Origin: an uncultured Hyphomicrobiales bacterium
GTDB lineage: Bacteria > Pseudomonadota > Alphaproteobacteria > Rhizobiales > Xanthobacteraceae
DNA length: 12,781 nt
NCBI GenBank assembly: GCA_903891395.1
Contig: CAITEM010000484.1
Coordinates: 1 to 12,781, forward strand
Direction: 5' to 3'
Shown here: piece after piece, positions 6,587-12,781 of the stretch
Layout of the letters: every line of letters begins with the position of its first letter
Numbering within the stretch: the first letter of the stretch is position 1
Notes under the pieces: model-generated
Seen by the model: only the letters and a program-made list of their open reading frames with translations
The model's database searches: none
What the model was told of the DNA's origin: nothing
Made by a program: the position numbers and the translations under genes

Positions 6587-6597
6587 TATTTGAATCT

Positions 6598-7062
6598 TTA
6601 TGCCGCCATCGATTTGATGCCGAGGTCGAGGATGCGATCGACCTCGACAAGCATCAGCAGTTGACCATCGAGCCGGTGAATGCCGGTCGATACGCGGGCG
6701 AGCCGCGGGTCGAGATTGATTGGATTGGGTTCGCGCGCCGCATCGTCGAGCTTGAGCACCTCGCCGACGCTGTCGATCAGGAGTCCGTAGGACTCGCCGC
6801 CAGACTCGACGCCGATCGCCATCACGGGCGCGTCACCGGCACGCGGCTGGAGCCCGAGCCGGTCGCGCATGTCGATCAGCGTCACGATACGGCCGCGCAG
6901 ATTGAGAACGCCGGCGATTTCCGGCGGCGCCAGAGGCACCCGCGTCAGCCGTTCTGGCACAAAGACGTCCTGCACCTGCTGTATCGGCAAGCCGAACAGT
7001 TGCCCGCCGATGGTGGCGGTGACGTATTCCTTCAGATTGCTGGCGCTCGTTTCGGTGTTCAT
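6598..7062 (-). CDS. Chemotaxis coupling protein CheW
   Basis: CheW is a 154-residue cytoplasmic adaptor that links CheA to the signalling tips of chemoreceptors. A single CheW/SH3-like domain spans about 11-146, with GVLNLRGRIVTLIDMRDRLG at 51-70 (the NLRG motif and conserved Arg in the receptor and CheA binding surface), SYGLLIDSVGEVL at 91-103, and VSTGIHRLDGQLLMLVEVDRIL at the C-terminus. Length is normal. Its ATG lies nine bases after the cheA stop, with AAGG six bases upstream, so it is tightly cotranscribed with cheA. It differs from the two CheW-like domains inside CheA and should supply the separate adaptor in the receptor array. Confidence 0.95.
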   Translation of the reverse strand: MNTETSASNLKEYVTATIGGQLFGLPIQQVQDVFVPERLTRVPLAPPEIAGVLNLRGRIVTLIDMRDRLGLQPRAGDAPVMAIGVESGGESYGLLIDSVGEVLKLDDAAREPNPINLDPRLARVSTGIHRLDGQLLMLVEVDRILDLGIKSMAA

Positions 7063-7071
7063 GGTTTGCCT

Positions 7072-9708
7072 TTACGCCGCACGCCCGACGTCGGTCTGTT
7101 CCTTGAGCGCCGCAATCAAGCCCTGCCGATCGAATTTGGCGACGTAGTCATGGAAGCCAGCCCGCCGGCCGCGCTCGATGGCCTCGGCGGAAACGACCGA
7201 AGACAGCGCAATAATCGGCAGGTCGGCGGTGCGGGCGTCGGCACGAACGGCGGTCGCGAATTCAAAACCGTCCATATCCGGCATTTCGGTATCGGTGACG
7301 GCAACGTCGAAGACGCGGCCTTCGCTCAGCAGGGCCAGCGCTTCATGCGCCGAGCCGGTCACGGTGACCGCGTAGCCTGCGGCCTGCAGCACCGGGGTGA
7401 GCATGTCGCGGAAGAACGGCGAGTCGTCGATCAGCAGCACCGAGCGCGCCTTCGGACGCTGGGTCTGATCCTTGCGCCGGAACCAGTCGGCGAAGGCTTG
7501 AGGCAGGAAATGTCCGATATCGATGATTTCGGTCGCCTGCCCCTTGATGATGGCGGAGCCGATGATGCCGGCATCCCCGCTGGCAACCTGGATGTCGAGA
7601 TGTTCTTCGACGATGTCGACGATCTCATCGACGACCAGCGCCATCGACCGGCTGCCATCCGAGAACACCAGGAGCGACTGGGCGCCCTCGCCTTTGACAT
7701 TGACGGACTCGTTCAGGGTGATCAGCGGCATCAGATGGCCGCGGTACTGCACCATATGGCGGCCGTTCGACAATTCGATCTTGCGGGCGTCGATTTCCTC
7801 GAGCCGCGTGATCAGCGACAACGGCACGGCCTTGAGTTGGGTCGAGCCGGCGCGGAACAGCAGCAGGGAGGTGGATTGTCCTGCCGTAACATCGGGCGTT
7901 GTTTGTACGGCGCTCTGTGCATCGAGTTGCGATGCCGCGAACTTTCCGAGAGTCTGCGCCGCGCCGTTCGGATCGATGATCATGATGACCGAGCCATCGC
8001 CGAGAATCGTATTGCCTGAGAACATCGCGATGTGGCGCAGCTTGCTCGACATCGGCTTCACCACGATTTCCTCGGTGTGAAACACCTTGTCGACGACGAT
8101 GCCGAAGGTCTGGCCGCCGACCTGGGTGACGACGATGAACCCGCTCTCGACGTCACCGACAGCATCGCCACCGAGCAGATCGGATAGGCGCGCGAGCGGC
8201 AGCAGCTTGTCGCGCAGCCGCAGCACCGTGGTGTCCTTGATACGCTCGATGCGGTGCTCGCTGCCATGGCGGGCGCGCACCAGTTCGATGACGGAAAGCT
8301 GCGGAATAGCGAAGCGTTCGCCGCCAGCTTCGACGATCAGCGCGGCGACGATGGCGAGCGTCAGGGGAATCTTGATGGTGAAGTTCAAACCGACGCCGGC
8401 GACCGATTTAACGTCGATGGTGCCACCGATCTGATCGATATTGTTCCGCACCACGTCCATGCCGACACCGCGGCCGGATACGCTGGTGATTTGCGCCGCG
8501 GTCGAGAAGCCGGGCGCGAAGATAAACCTTTGAATCTGCGATTCCGACATCTTGGCGAGGTCGGCTTCGGAAACGAGGCCTTGCGCAAGGGCCTTGGCCT
8601 TGATGCGACCGGTATCCAGACCACGGCCGTCATCGGCCATCTGAATGATGATGTAGCCGCCTTCATGATAGGCGGACAGCCGGATGCGCCCATTTGGCGG
8701 CTTGCCGGCGGTTCGGCGCTGCTCAGTCGTTTCCAGGCCGTGATCGGCAGAGTTGCGCACCATATGGGTGAGCGGGTCCTTGATCAGATCGAGCACCTGG
8801 CGATCAAGTTCGGTCTCGGCACCCAGCATTTCAAGGTCGATCTGCTTGCCGAGTTCGTTCGACAGGTCGCGCACGATGCGGGGAAACTTCTGCCAGGCAT
8901 TGCCGATCGGCTGCATGCGCGTCTTCATCACGCCTTCCTGCAGTTCGGCGGTGACATTGGACAGGCGTTGCAGCGGCGTCTTGAATTCGGAATCTTCGTG
9001 ACGGCGCACGATTTCGAGCAACTGATTGCGCGTCAGCACCAGCTCGGACACCATCGTCATCAGGTGTTCGAGGGTATCAACAGTGACGCGGATCGACTGA
9101 GCGCCGCTCTTGGCGGTGTCATCGTCTTTGATATCCTTCAAAGCAGCCGGCTCTGCCGGGGGCGCTTTTGCGGGTGCGGGTTTAACAACGGGAGGATCGA
9201 CCGGCGTTTCGCGAAACGCACGCTCCAGTTCGTCGAGCGAAACCTCGCCCAGGCGCAACGGCCGTTCCAGCACCTGGGGTGTCAGGGTGCCGACCGTATA
9301 TTGCGGCGGCTCAACCGGCGCCTTGCGCGACGCGAGCTTCGAGACCATGCGTTCAAGGTCGGCAATGAGGTCGGCGTCGTCACCGTCCGGCTCACGCTGT
9401 TCGCGCTCCAGCGACTCTAGAATCTTCTTGATGCGGTCGATCGTGGCAAGAACGAGCGTCACCGCTTCATTGGTCGCCGATACGCCGTCGCGGAATTTTC
9501 CCATCAGCGTCTCGGCGGCGTGCGCGAGCGCTTCCAGCCGCGGCAGATTGAGAAATCCGCAGGTGCCTTTGATGGTGTGGACGAGCCGGAAGATATTATC
9601 GAGGATCTTGGCGTTGTTCGGGTCCTGCTCGAAACGCACAAGTTCGACGTCGACGACGTCGAGACTCTCATTGGTCTCGGTCACGAATTCCCGCAGTAGG
9701 TCGTCCAT
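7072..9708 (-). CDS. Hybrid chemotaxis histidine kinase CheA with receiver domain
   Basis: CheA is the receptor-coupled kinase that feeds CheY and CheB. The 878-residue protein shows, in order: Hpt domain 1-125 with phospho-acceptor His44 (LVHTIKGTCGFL); a Pro/Ala linker 130-203 in place of a clear P2 domain; dimerisation helices 205-265; an ATPase domain 270-450 with N box Asn319 (MVRNSADHG), G1 MADDGRGLD at 357-365, F box FAPGFST at 397-403 and G2 GRGVGMD at 412-418; a CheW-like domain 452-590; a second CheW-like domain about 612-745; and a C-terminal receiver 755-875 with Asp761/Asp762, acceptor Asp806 (TDTEMPDMDG), Ser836 and Lys858. Classical CheA is about 650 residues and lacks the last two domains. 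AAGG lies nine bases before the ATG. A CtrA-type site lies upstream. Confidence 0.96.
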   Translation of the reverse strand: MDDLLREFVTETNESLDVVDVELVRFEQDPNNAKILDNIFRLVHTIKGTCGFLNLPRLEALAHAAETLMGKFRDGVSATNEAVTLVLATIDRIKKILESLEREQREPDGDDADLIADLERMVSKLASRKAPVEPPQYTVGTLTPQVLERPLRLGEVSLDELERAFRETPVDPPVVKPAPAKAPPAEPAALKDIKDDDTAKSGAQSIRVTVDTLEHLMTMVSELVLTRNQLLEIVRRHEDSEFKTPLQRLSNVTAELQEGVMKTRMQPIGNAWQKFPRIVRDLSNELGKQIDLEMLGAETELDRQVLDLIKDPLTHMVRNSADHGLETTEQRRTAGKPPNGRIRLSAYHEGGYIIIQMADDGRGLDTGRIKAKALAQGLVSEADLAKMSESQIQRFIFAPGFSTAAQITSVSGRGVGMDVVRNNIDQIGGTIDVKSVAGVGLNFTIKIPLTLAIVAALIVEAGGERFAIPQLSVIELVRARHGSEHRIERIKDTTVLRLRDKLLPLARLSDLLGGDAVGDVESGFIVVTQVGGQTFGIVVDKVFHTEEIVVKPMSSKLRHIAMFSGNTILGDGSVIMIIDPNGAAQTLGKFAASQLDAQSAVQTTPDVTAGQSTSLLLFRAGSTQLKAVPLSLITRLEEIDARKIELSNGRHMVQYRGHLMPLITLNESVNVKGEGAQSLLVFSDGSRSMALVVDEIVDIVEEHLDIQVASGDAGIIGSAIIKGQATEIIDIGHFLPQAFADWFRRKDQTQRPKARSVLLIDDSPFFRDMLTPVLQAAGYAVTVTGSAHEALALLSEGRVFDVAVTDTEMPDMDGFEFATAVRADARTADLPIIALSSVVSAEAIERGRRAGFHDYVAKFDRQGLIAALKEQTDVGRAA

Positions 9709-9864
9709 GGAAAACGCCTTGATCGACAGGCATTGGCCCGTCTGCCGCTCCCCGTCGGAAGCGCGGCCAGTGTGTCGATGAAGGGTTTAATTTTAGTTGC
9801 GGATCGCGGCACGATCATCGTGCATTAACGACCTATTAACCGCAGTCCGCCGCATCCCGCCGCT
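9709..9864 (-). promoter_or_regulatory. chpT-cheA intergenic region, probable che promoter
   Basis: This 156-base gap is AT-richer than its surroundings (for example TTTAATTTTAG near 9786-9796) and contains the CtrA-type site. It is long for a within-operon gap, so cheA probably has its own promoter here even if some transcripts read through from chpT. I cannot assign -35 and -10 boxes with confidence. Confidence 0.55.
9825..9839. promoter_or_regulatory. CtrA-type binding site TTAA-N7-TTAA
   Basis: TTAA at 9825-9828, seven bases (CGACCTA), then TTAA at 9836-9839, followed by C. This is the full two-half-site consensus of the alphaproteobacterial cell-cycle regulator CtrA. It lies 117-131 bases before the cheA ATG and 26 bases past the chpT stop. 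No other TTAA-N7-TTAA was found in the window by eye. Regulation by CtrA is inferred from the motif. Confidence 0.6.
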
Positions 9865-10500
9865 TCATTGGGCGGCGACTACGACCGTATCGCCGTCCAT
9901 CGTCATGGTGGCCGTCACGCCGACGGCGCGCGCCAGCAGCCCGGCGTAGAACGGCTGAATGTGGTGAGCGTTGAGCGGCTCGCTACCGTGCTCGCCGGCC
10001 AACAGCGGCGGCGTGGTGGCCAAAATCTTGGCGTTGGTGCCCGCGGCGGTGACTTTGAACCCCATGCTGTCGCCCTCGCCGATCGCATCGACCGTCAATT
10101 GACCGCCCCGCGGGATCGACTGCCCAGCGATCAGCAGCATATTGAGCAGCAGCTTGACCTTGTTCTTCATCATCAGCACCCGCGGCAAGTTCCAGGCGAG
10201 CTTGGTCTTTTCATCTTCCAGAAAGCCACGCGCGACGGTCTGCGCGTCGCCAAGGTCGATTTGGGCCCCGGCGGAACCCGCCGCGCCGAAGGCGATGCGG
10301 CAGAACTGCAGCTTGGCCGAAGCGTTGTTGGCGCTCTTCTTGATCAGCTCCATGGCGAAGGTCTTGGTTTCTTCGTCCTTGGCCTCCTCGAGGACTTCCA
10401 GGCCATTGACGATGGCGCCGACCGGGCTGATCAGGTCGTGACACACGCGCGAGCACAGCAACGCGGCGAGATCGAGCGCTTCGATGGACGAACCGGACAT
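9865..10500 (-). CDS. Histidine phosphotransferase ChpT
   Basis: ChpT relays phosphate from the hybrid kinase CckA to CtrA and CpdR in the alphaproteobacterial cell-cycle circuit. It is a dimer shaped like a histidine kinase core that no longer binds ATP. The 211-residue protein has the phospho-acceptor His21 in CSRVCHDLISPVGAIVNGLE at 16-35, a second helix with SAKLQFCRIAFGAAG, and a degenerate ATPase-like C-terminal half ending VVVAAQ. No N or G boxes are visible, as expected for this family (DUF2328/HPTransfase). The ATG was chosen for GGAG eight bases upstream; longer in-frame extensions give Cys/Arg-rich nonsense. It lies directly upstream of cheA and is divergent from cysQ. Confidence 0.92.
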   Translation of the reverse strand: MSGSSIEALDLAALLCSRVCHDLISPVGAIVNGLEVLEEAKDEETKTFAMELIKKSANNASAKLQFCRIAFGAAGSAGAQIDLGDAQTVARGFLEDEKTKLAWNLPRVLMMKNKVKLLLNMLLIAGQSIPRGGQLTVDAIGEGDSMGFKVTAAGTNAKILATTPPLLAGEHGSEPLNAHHIQPFYAGLLARAVGVTATMTMDGDTVVVAAQ

Positions 10501-10630
10501 GGACTGGTCTCCGCTGGGCGTGCAGGCTGCCTTTATGGCGGCGAATCGCAGATAACTGCGTGCTTGGCGGGTGATACACCGCACCCGCGCCACCGCCAAG
10601 GACTGGCCGAGAACAAGGGTACTGCACGGC
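10501..10630. promoter_or_regulatory. Divergent promoter region of chpT and cysQ
   Basis: This 130-base gap separates divergently transcribed chpT (minus) and the CysQ-type gene (plus), so both promoters should lie here. I see no TTAA-N7-TTAA site and no clear hairpin or riboswitch. Core promoter boxes cannot be assigned by eye. Confidence 0.5.
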
Positions 10631-11494
10631 GTGACTGGTGGACTGGACATCACACCGCAGCTTGCGGAACAGCATCTCGATGCGCTGACAGACATCGTCG
10701 CGCGCGCCGCGGCGGTGACGCTGGCTACGCCTTTTCATTCGGTCGCGCGACGTATCAAGACCGACCTGACCCCGGTGACGGCGGCCGATGAGGCTTCAGA
10801 GGCGCTGATCGTCGATGGCCTTGCCCGCCTGCTGCCCGGCCTTCCGGTGATTGCGGAAGAAGGAGCGGCCCGCAAGCTTCCGCCAAGCCTCGGTTCGAGC
10901 TTCGTGATTGTCGATCCGCTCGACGGCACCCGCGAATTTCTGGCCGGCCGGGACGAGTTCACCGTGAACGTCGCGATCATCACTGGTGGCGTTCCGATCG
11001 CGGGCCTGATCGCGGCGCCGGCGCGCGGACTGTTGTGGCGCGGCATTGTCGGCCGTGGCGCCGAACGCCTGCATTTGCGGCTCGGATCGGGGCAAACCAG
11101 TGTGCTTGCAAAGGCCTACGGCCGCACCCCGATCCACACCCGCCCGGCGCCCGGACGTCTCACCGTGGCGACCTCGCGCAGCCACCTCGACGAAAACACC
11201 GAGGATTTCCTGGCGCGGCTGCCGCTGGCTAAGCGCTATCTGTGCGGCTCGTCGGTGAAGTTCTGTTACCTGGCCCAAGGCGAGGCCGACATCTATCCGC
11301 GGCTGTCGCCGACCCGCGAATGGGACGTGGCGGCCGGTTGCGCGATCCTCGCCGCTGCAGGTGGCTGCGTGACCACGCCGCAAGGCGGCCCGCTGCCATT
11401 TGGCCGATTGAAACAGAAGTTTCTGGTGCCCGGCTTCATCGCCATGGGCGACCCGTCGATCCAGGGTTCACTGCCGGCCGTAACGGCAAACTAA
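10631..11494 (+). CDS. 3'(2'),5'-bisphosphate nucleotidase CysQ
   Basis: This Mg-dependent phosphatase of the inositol monophosphatase fold probably hydrolyses 3'-phosphoadenosine 5'-phosphate to AMP, recycling a by-product of sulfate assimilation. The 287-residue protein has Asp53 (VTAADEA), Glu76/Glu77 (VIAEEGA), DPLDGT at 95-100 (metal-binding Asp95 and Asp98), and EWDVAAGCAIL from Glu230 with Asp232. The stretch GSSVKFCYLAQGEADIYPR (206-224) followed by PTREWD is typical of CysQ rather than SuhB-like inositol phosphatases. A GTG start is used; an upstream ATG at 10571 would add 20 poorly conserved-looking residues. The ribosome binding site is weak (AGG about 11 bases upstream). It is divergent from chpT, and only four bases separate its stop from the converging YHS gene. 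Confidence 0.88.
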   Translation: MTGGLDITPQLAEQHLDALTDIVARAAAVTLATPFHSVARRIKTDLTPVTAADEASEALIVDGLARLLPGLPVIAEEGAARKLPPSLGSSFVIVDPLDGTREFLAGRDEFTVNVAIITGGVPIAGLIAAPARGLLWRGIVGRGAERLHLRLGSGQTSVLAKAYGRTPIHTRPAPGRLTVATSRSHLDENTEDFLARLPLAKRYLCGSSVKFCYLAQGEADIYPRLSPTREWDVAAGCAILAAAGGCVTTPQGGPLPFGRLKQKFLVPGFIAMGDPSIQGSLPAVTAN

Positions 11495-11498
11495 GCGA

Positions 11499-11999
11499 TC
11501 AGCGTCCGATGCTCCGCGCGACCTCGGGCCACTTGCGCTCGGCGGTCTCGATGAACAGGCCGGGGTTGGCGATAAAAGCCACCCGCGCTGCATTATCGTA
11601 GAAGAGATAGAGCCTTCCGCCGGCGACCGCCCAGAACAGAGGATGGCCCGGCACCGAAGTGCCGCGGGCGATGGCTACCGGGTCGAAACCGCCAAAGCGG
11701 GGCGCATAGACCTCCGGATGGTCGACGAAGGCGGCCCGGTTGCCTTCGTTGACAAAGCGCCAGACGACGCCGTTTTGGCCGAATTCGGTGTCGGCGCGCC
11801 CGAGCCTCGGCTTCTTGTCGGTGAAATAAGACACCGGGTCGAAGCCGCTTAGCCCAAGACCGGTGTTGATATTGACCAAGGTCCTGTCGTCGATACCGGC
11901 CTCGGCGGCCGCCCGCGCCGCCATACCGCCGGCCAAAGCCAGTCCAAGCGAAACCACCAGGATCAGACGTGACTTCCGCTGTTGCCGTGCTGCCGTCAT
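11499..11999 (-). CDS. Secreted YHS domain-like protein
   Basis: The 166-residue protein has a signal peptide at about 1-32 (basic start, hydrophobic core 12-25, cleavage near ARAAA) and a YHS-type domain. The characteristic stretch is LSGFDPVSYFTDKKPRLG at 50-67, then VWRFVNEGNRAAFVDHPEVY at 79-98 and APRFGGFDPVAIARG at 99-113. The C-terminal part GHPLFWAVAGGRLYLFYDN, RVAFIANPGLFIETAERKWPEV resembles secreted YHS proteins of alphaproteobacteria. There is no cysteine, so the metal-binding Cys of some YHS domains is absent. Its role is unknown; metal binding or association with a periplasmic enzyme is only a family-based guess. The AGGA before the ATG is unusually close (two bases). It converges on cysQ and is divergent from the EipA-type gene. 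Confidence 0.78.
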   Translation of the reverse strand: MTAARQQRKSRLILVVSLGLALAGGMAARAAAEAGIDDRTLVNINTGLGLSGFDPVSYFTDKKPRLGRADTEFGQNGVVWRFVNEGNRAAFVDHPEVYAPRFGGFDPVAIARGTSVPGHPLFWAVAGGRLYLFYDNAARVAFIANPGLFIETAERKWPEVARSIGR

Positions 12000-12113
12000 A
12001 GTCCTGGCAATAGATGTGAGCGATTCGGGAGCGTTTTCGCCGCCACATTACCGCCGCCGGCGTGAGCATTAAGTTAAGCCGGGTTGGGGAGCCTTCGTTA
12101 CATGGAGCATTCG
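12000..12113. promoter_or_regulatory. Divergent promoter region of YHS and EipA-type genes
   Basis: This 114-base gap separates two divergent genes. It contains two TTAA half-sites one base apart (12069-12072 and 12074-12077), 37-45 bases before the EipA-type start. That spacing does not match the seven-base CtrA consensus. A run of CGCCGCC and CCGCCGGCG lies near 12041-12063. Core promoter boxes are not assignable by eye. Confidence 0.45.
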
Positions 12114-12749
12114 ATGCGCGCCACATTGCGGTTTGCGGCCAGTGCGCTGTGCCTGCTTGGTTTGAGCGGTGGCCACGCCCTCGCCCAGGAACAAGTCGCG
12201 CCGTTTAAGTTTGCTCAAGCGCAGCCCATGCCGTCACCACCGCCGCCGGCACCGCAAGGCCGGCCGAACACCTTCGCACCCGGTGAATTGATCAACGAAG
12301 GCCACCGCTTTTTCGGATCGGTATCGCGCGGTCTGGCGGAGGTCGTCGAGAAGGCTGTGTCCCGCTGGGGTCAGCCCAACGGTTATATCCTCGGCCAGGA
12401 AGGCAGCGGCGCCTTTGTCGTCGGCCTGCGCTATGGCGACGGCAAGCTCTACACCAAGAATGCCGGCGACCGACGCGTGTTCTGGGAAGGCCCGTCGATC
12501 GGCTTCGACAGCGGCGGCGAAGGCGCCCGCACCATGATGCTGGTCTACAACCTGCCCGCGACCGAGGCGATCTATCAGCGGTTCGGCGGCATCGACGGCT
12601 CCGCCTATTTCATCGGCGGCTTCGGCATGACCGCGCTCGGCAATGGCGACATCGTCGTCGTACCCATCCGCTCAGGCGTGGGCCTGCGGCTCGGCGCCAA
12701 TGTCGGCTATCTGAAGTTCACGCCCAACGCGACCTGGAACCCGTTCTGA
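12114..12749 (+). CDS. DUF1134 periplasmic protein, EipA family
   Basis: This is a 211-residue periplasmic protein of the DUF1134 family. Its Brucella abortus member EipA is needed for envelope stress resistance, folds as a small eight-stranded beta-barrel and is directly activated by CtrA. The sequence shows a signal peptide at 1-24 (cleavage near ALA-QE), a Pro/Ala-rich linker 36-50, then the DUF1134 core from about 57: ELINEGHRFFGSVSRGLAEV, KAVSRWGQPNGYILGQEGSG, VGLRYGDGKLYTK, a glycine-rich FDSGGEGARTMMLVYNL, and the C-terminal GVGLRLGANVGYLKFTP. The ATG was chosen because GGAG lies six bases upstream (12104-12107); ATG 12102 or TTG 12084 would lengthen the signal peptide. The gene appears complete. 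Confidence 0.9.
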   Translation: MRATLRFAASALCLLGLSGGHALAQEQVAPFKFAQAQPMPSPPPPAPQGRPNTFAPGELINEGHRFFGSVSRGLAEVVEKAVSRWGQPNGYILGQEGSGAFVVGLRYGDGKLYTKNAGDRRVFWEGPSIGFDSGGEGARTMMLVYNLPATEAIYQRFGGIDGSAYFIGGFGMTALGNGDIVVVPIRSGVGLRLGANVGYLKFTPNATWNPF

Positions 12750-12781
12750 TCACGGGCACCGTTTATTAATTATCGAAAGCC

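Noticed and set aside
6115..8019. A 634-codon open frame on the plus strand opposite cheB, cheY, cheW and cheA
   Set aside because: It crosses four genes with intact catalytic motifs on the other strand, and its composition is His/Arg/Asp-rich without recognisable domains.
8254..9420. A 388-codon open frame on the plus strand opposite cheA
   Set aside because: It lies wholly within the kinase and Hpt coding region and has no recognisable motif or ribosome binding site.
11481..11520. A shared terminator between the convergent cysQ and YHS genes
   Set aside because: Only four bases separate the two stops and no hairpin with a T-run is visible there.

Overview
The window reads as chromosomal DNA from a GC-rich alphaproteobacterium of the Hyphomicrobiales (Rhizobiales), near the Bradyrhizobium/Nitrobacteraceae-Xanthobacteraceae lineage. 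The evidence is the chpT-cheA-cheW-cheY-cheB-cheR gene order, a DUF1134/EipA protein, a DUF1236 protein, a hybrid CheA, and a palindromic intergenic repeat of a type I recall from this group. Species cannot be fixed from the sequence alone. I see no tRNA, rRNA, CRISPR array, transposase or phage gene.

Layout. (1) 1-362 has no credible gene but holds a long inverted repeat (191-330) and, before it, smaller hairpins. (2) 363-2882, all on the minus strand: an L,D-transpeptidase, a small secreted protein and a PrsW-family membrane protease, a cell-envelope group. A near-perfect 23-base palindrome lies between the first two. (3) 2883-3328 is mostly non-coding, with one candidate 29-residue membrane peptide on the minus strand. 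(4) 3329-4122, plus strand: two small secreted proteins. The first is a DUF1236 protein cut by an in-frame TAA 21 codons before the expected end. A rho-independent terminator closes the segment. (5) 4137-9708, minus strand: a compact chemotaxis operon transcribed cheA-cheW-cheY-cheB-cheR. (6) 9865-10500, minus strand: chpT, whose product is the phosphotransferase linking CckA to CtrA in relatives. A full CtrA-type site (TTAA-N7-TTAA) lies between chpT and cheA. (7) 10631-11494, plus strand: a CysQ-type phosphatase, divergent from chpT. (8) 11499-11999, minus strand: a secreted YHS-like protein, convergent with cysQ. (9) 12114-12749, plus strand: a DUF1134/EipA-type periplasmic protein.

How the parts fit. 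CheA, coupled through CheW to receptors encoded elsewhere, would phosphorylate CheY, CheB and possibly its own C-terminal receiver. CheR and CheB would methylate and demethylate the receptors. The CtrA-type site next to chpT suggests that this operon is read out by the same cell-cycle phosphorelay that ChpT feeds. EipA is a known direct CtrA target in Brucella, so a second gene here may belong to that circuit, although its upstream region shows only TTAA half-sites. Most of the window is conserved, ordinary gene content. The points most worth checking are the CtrA-type site, the broken DUF1236 reading frame, the CheA domain layout and the possible small membrane peptide.
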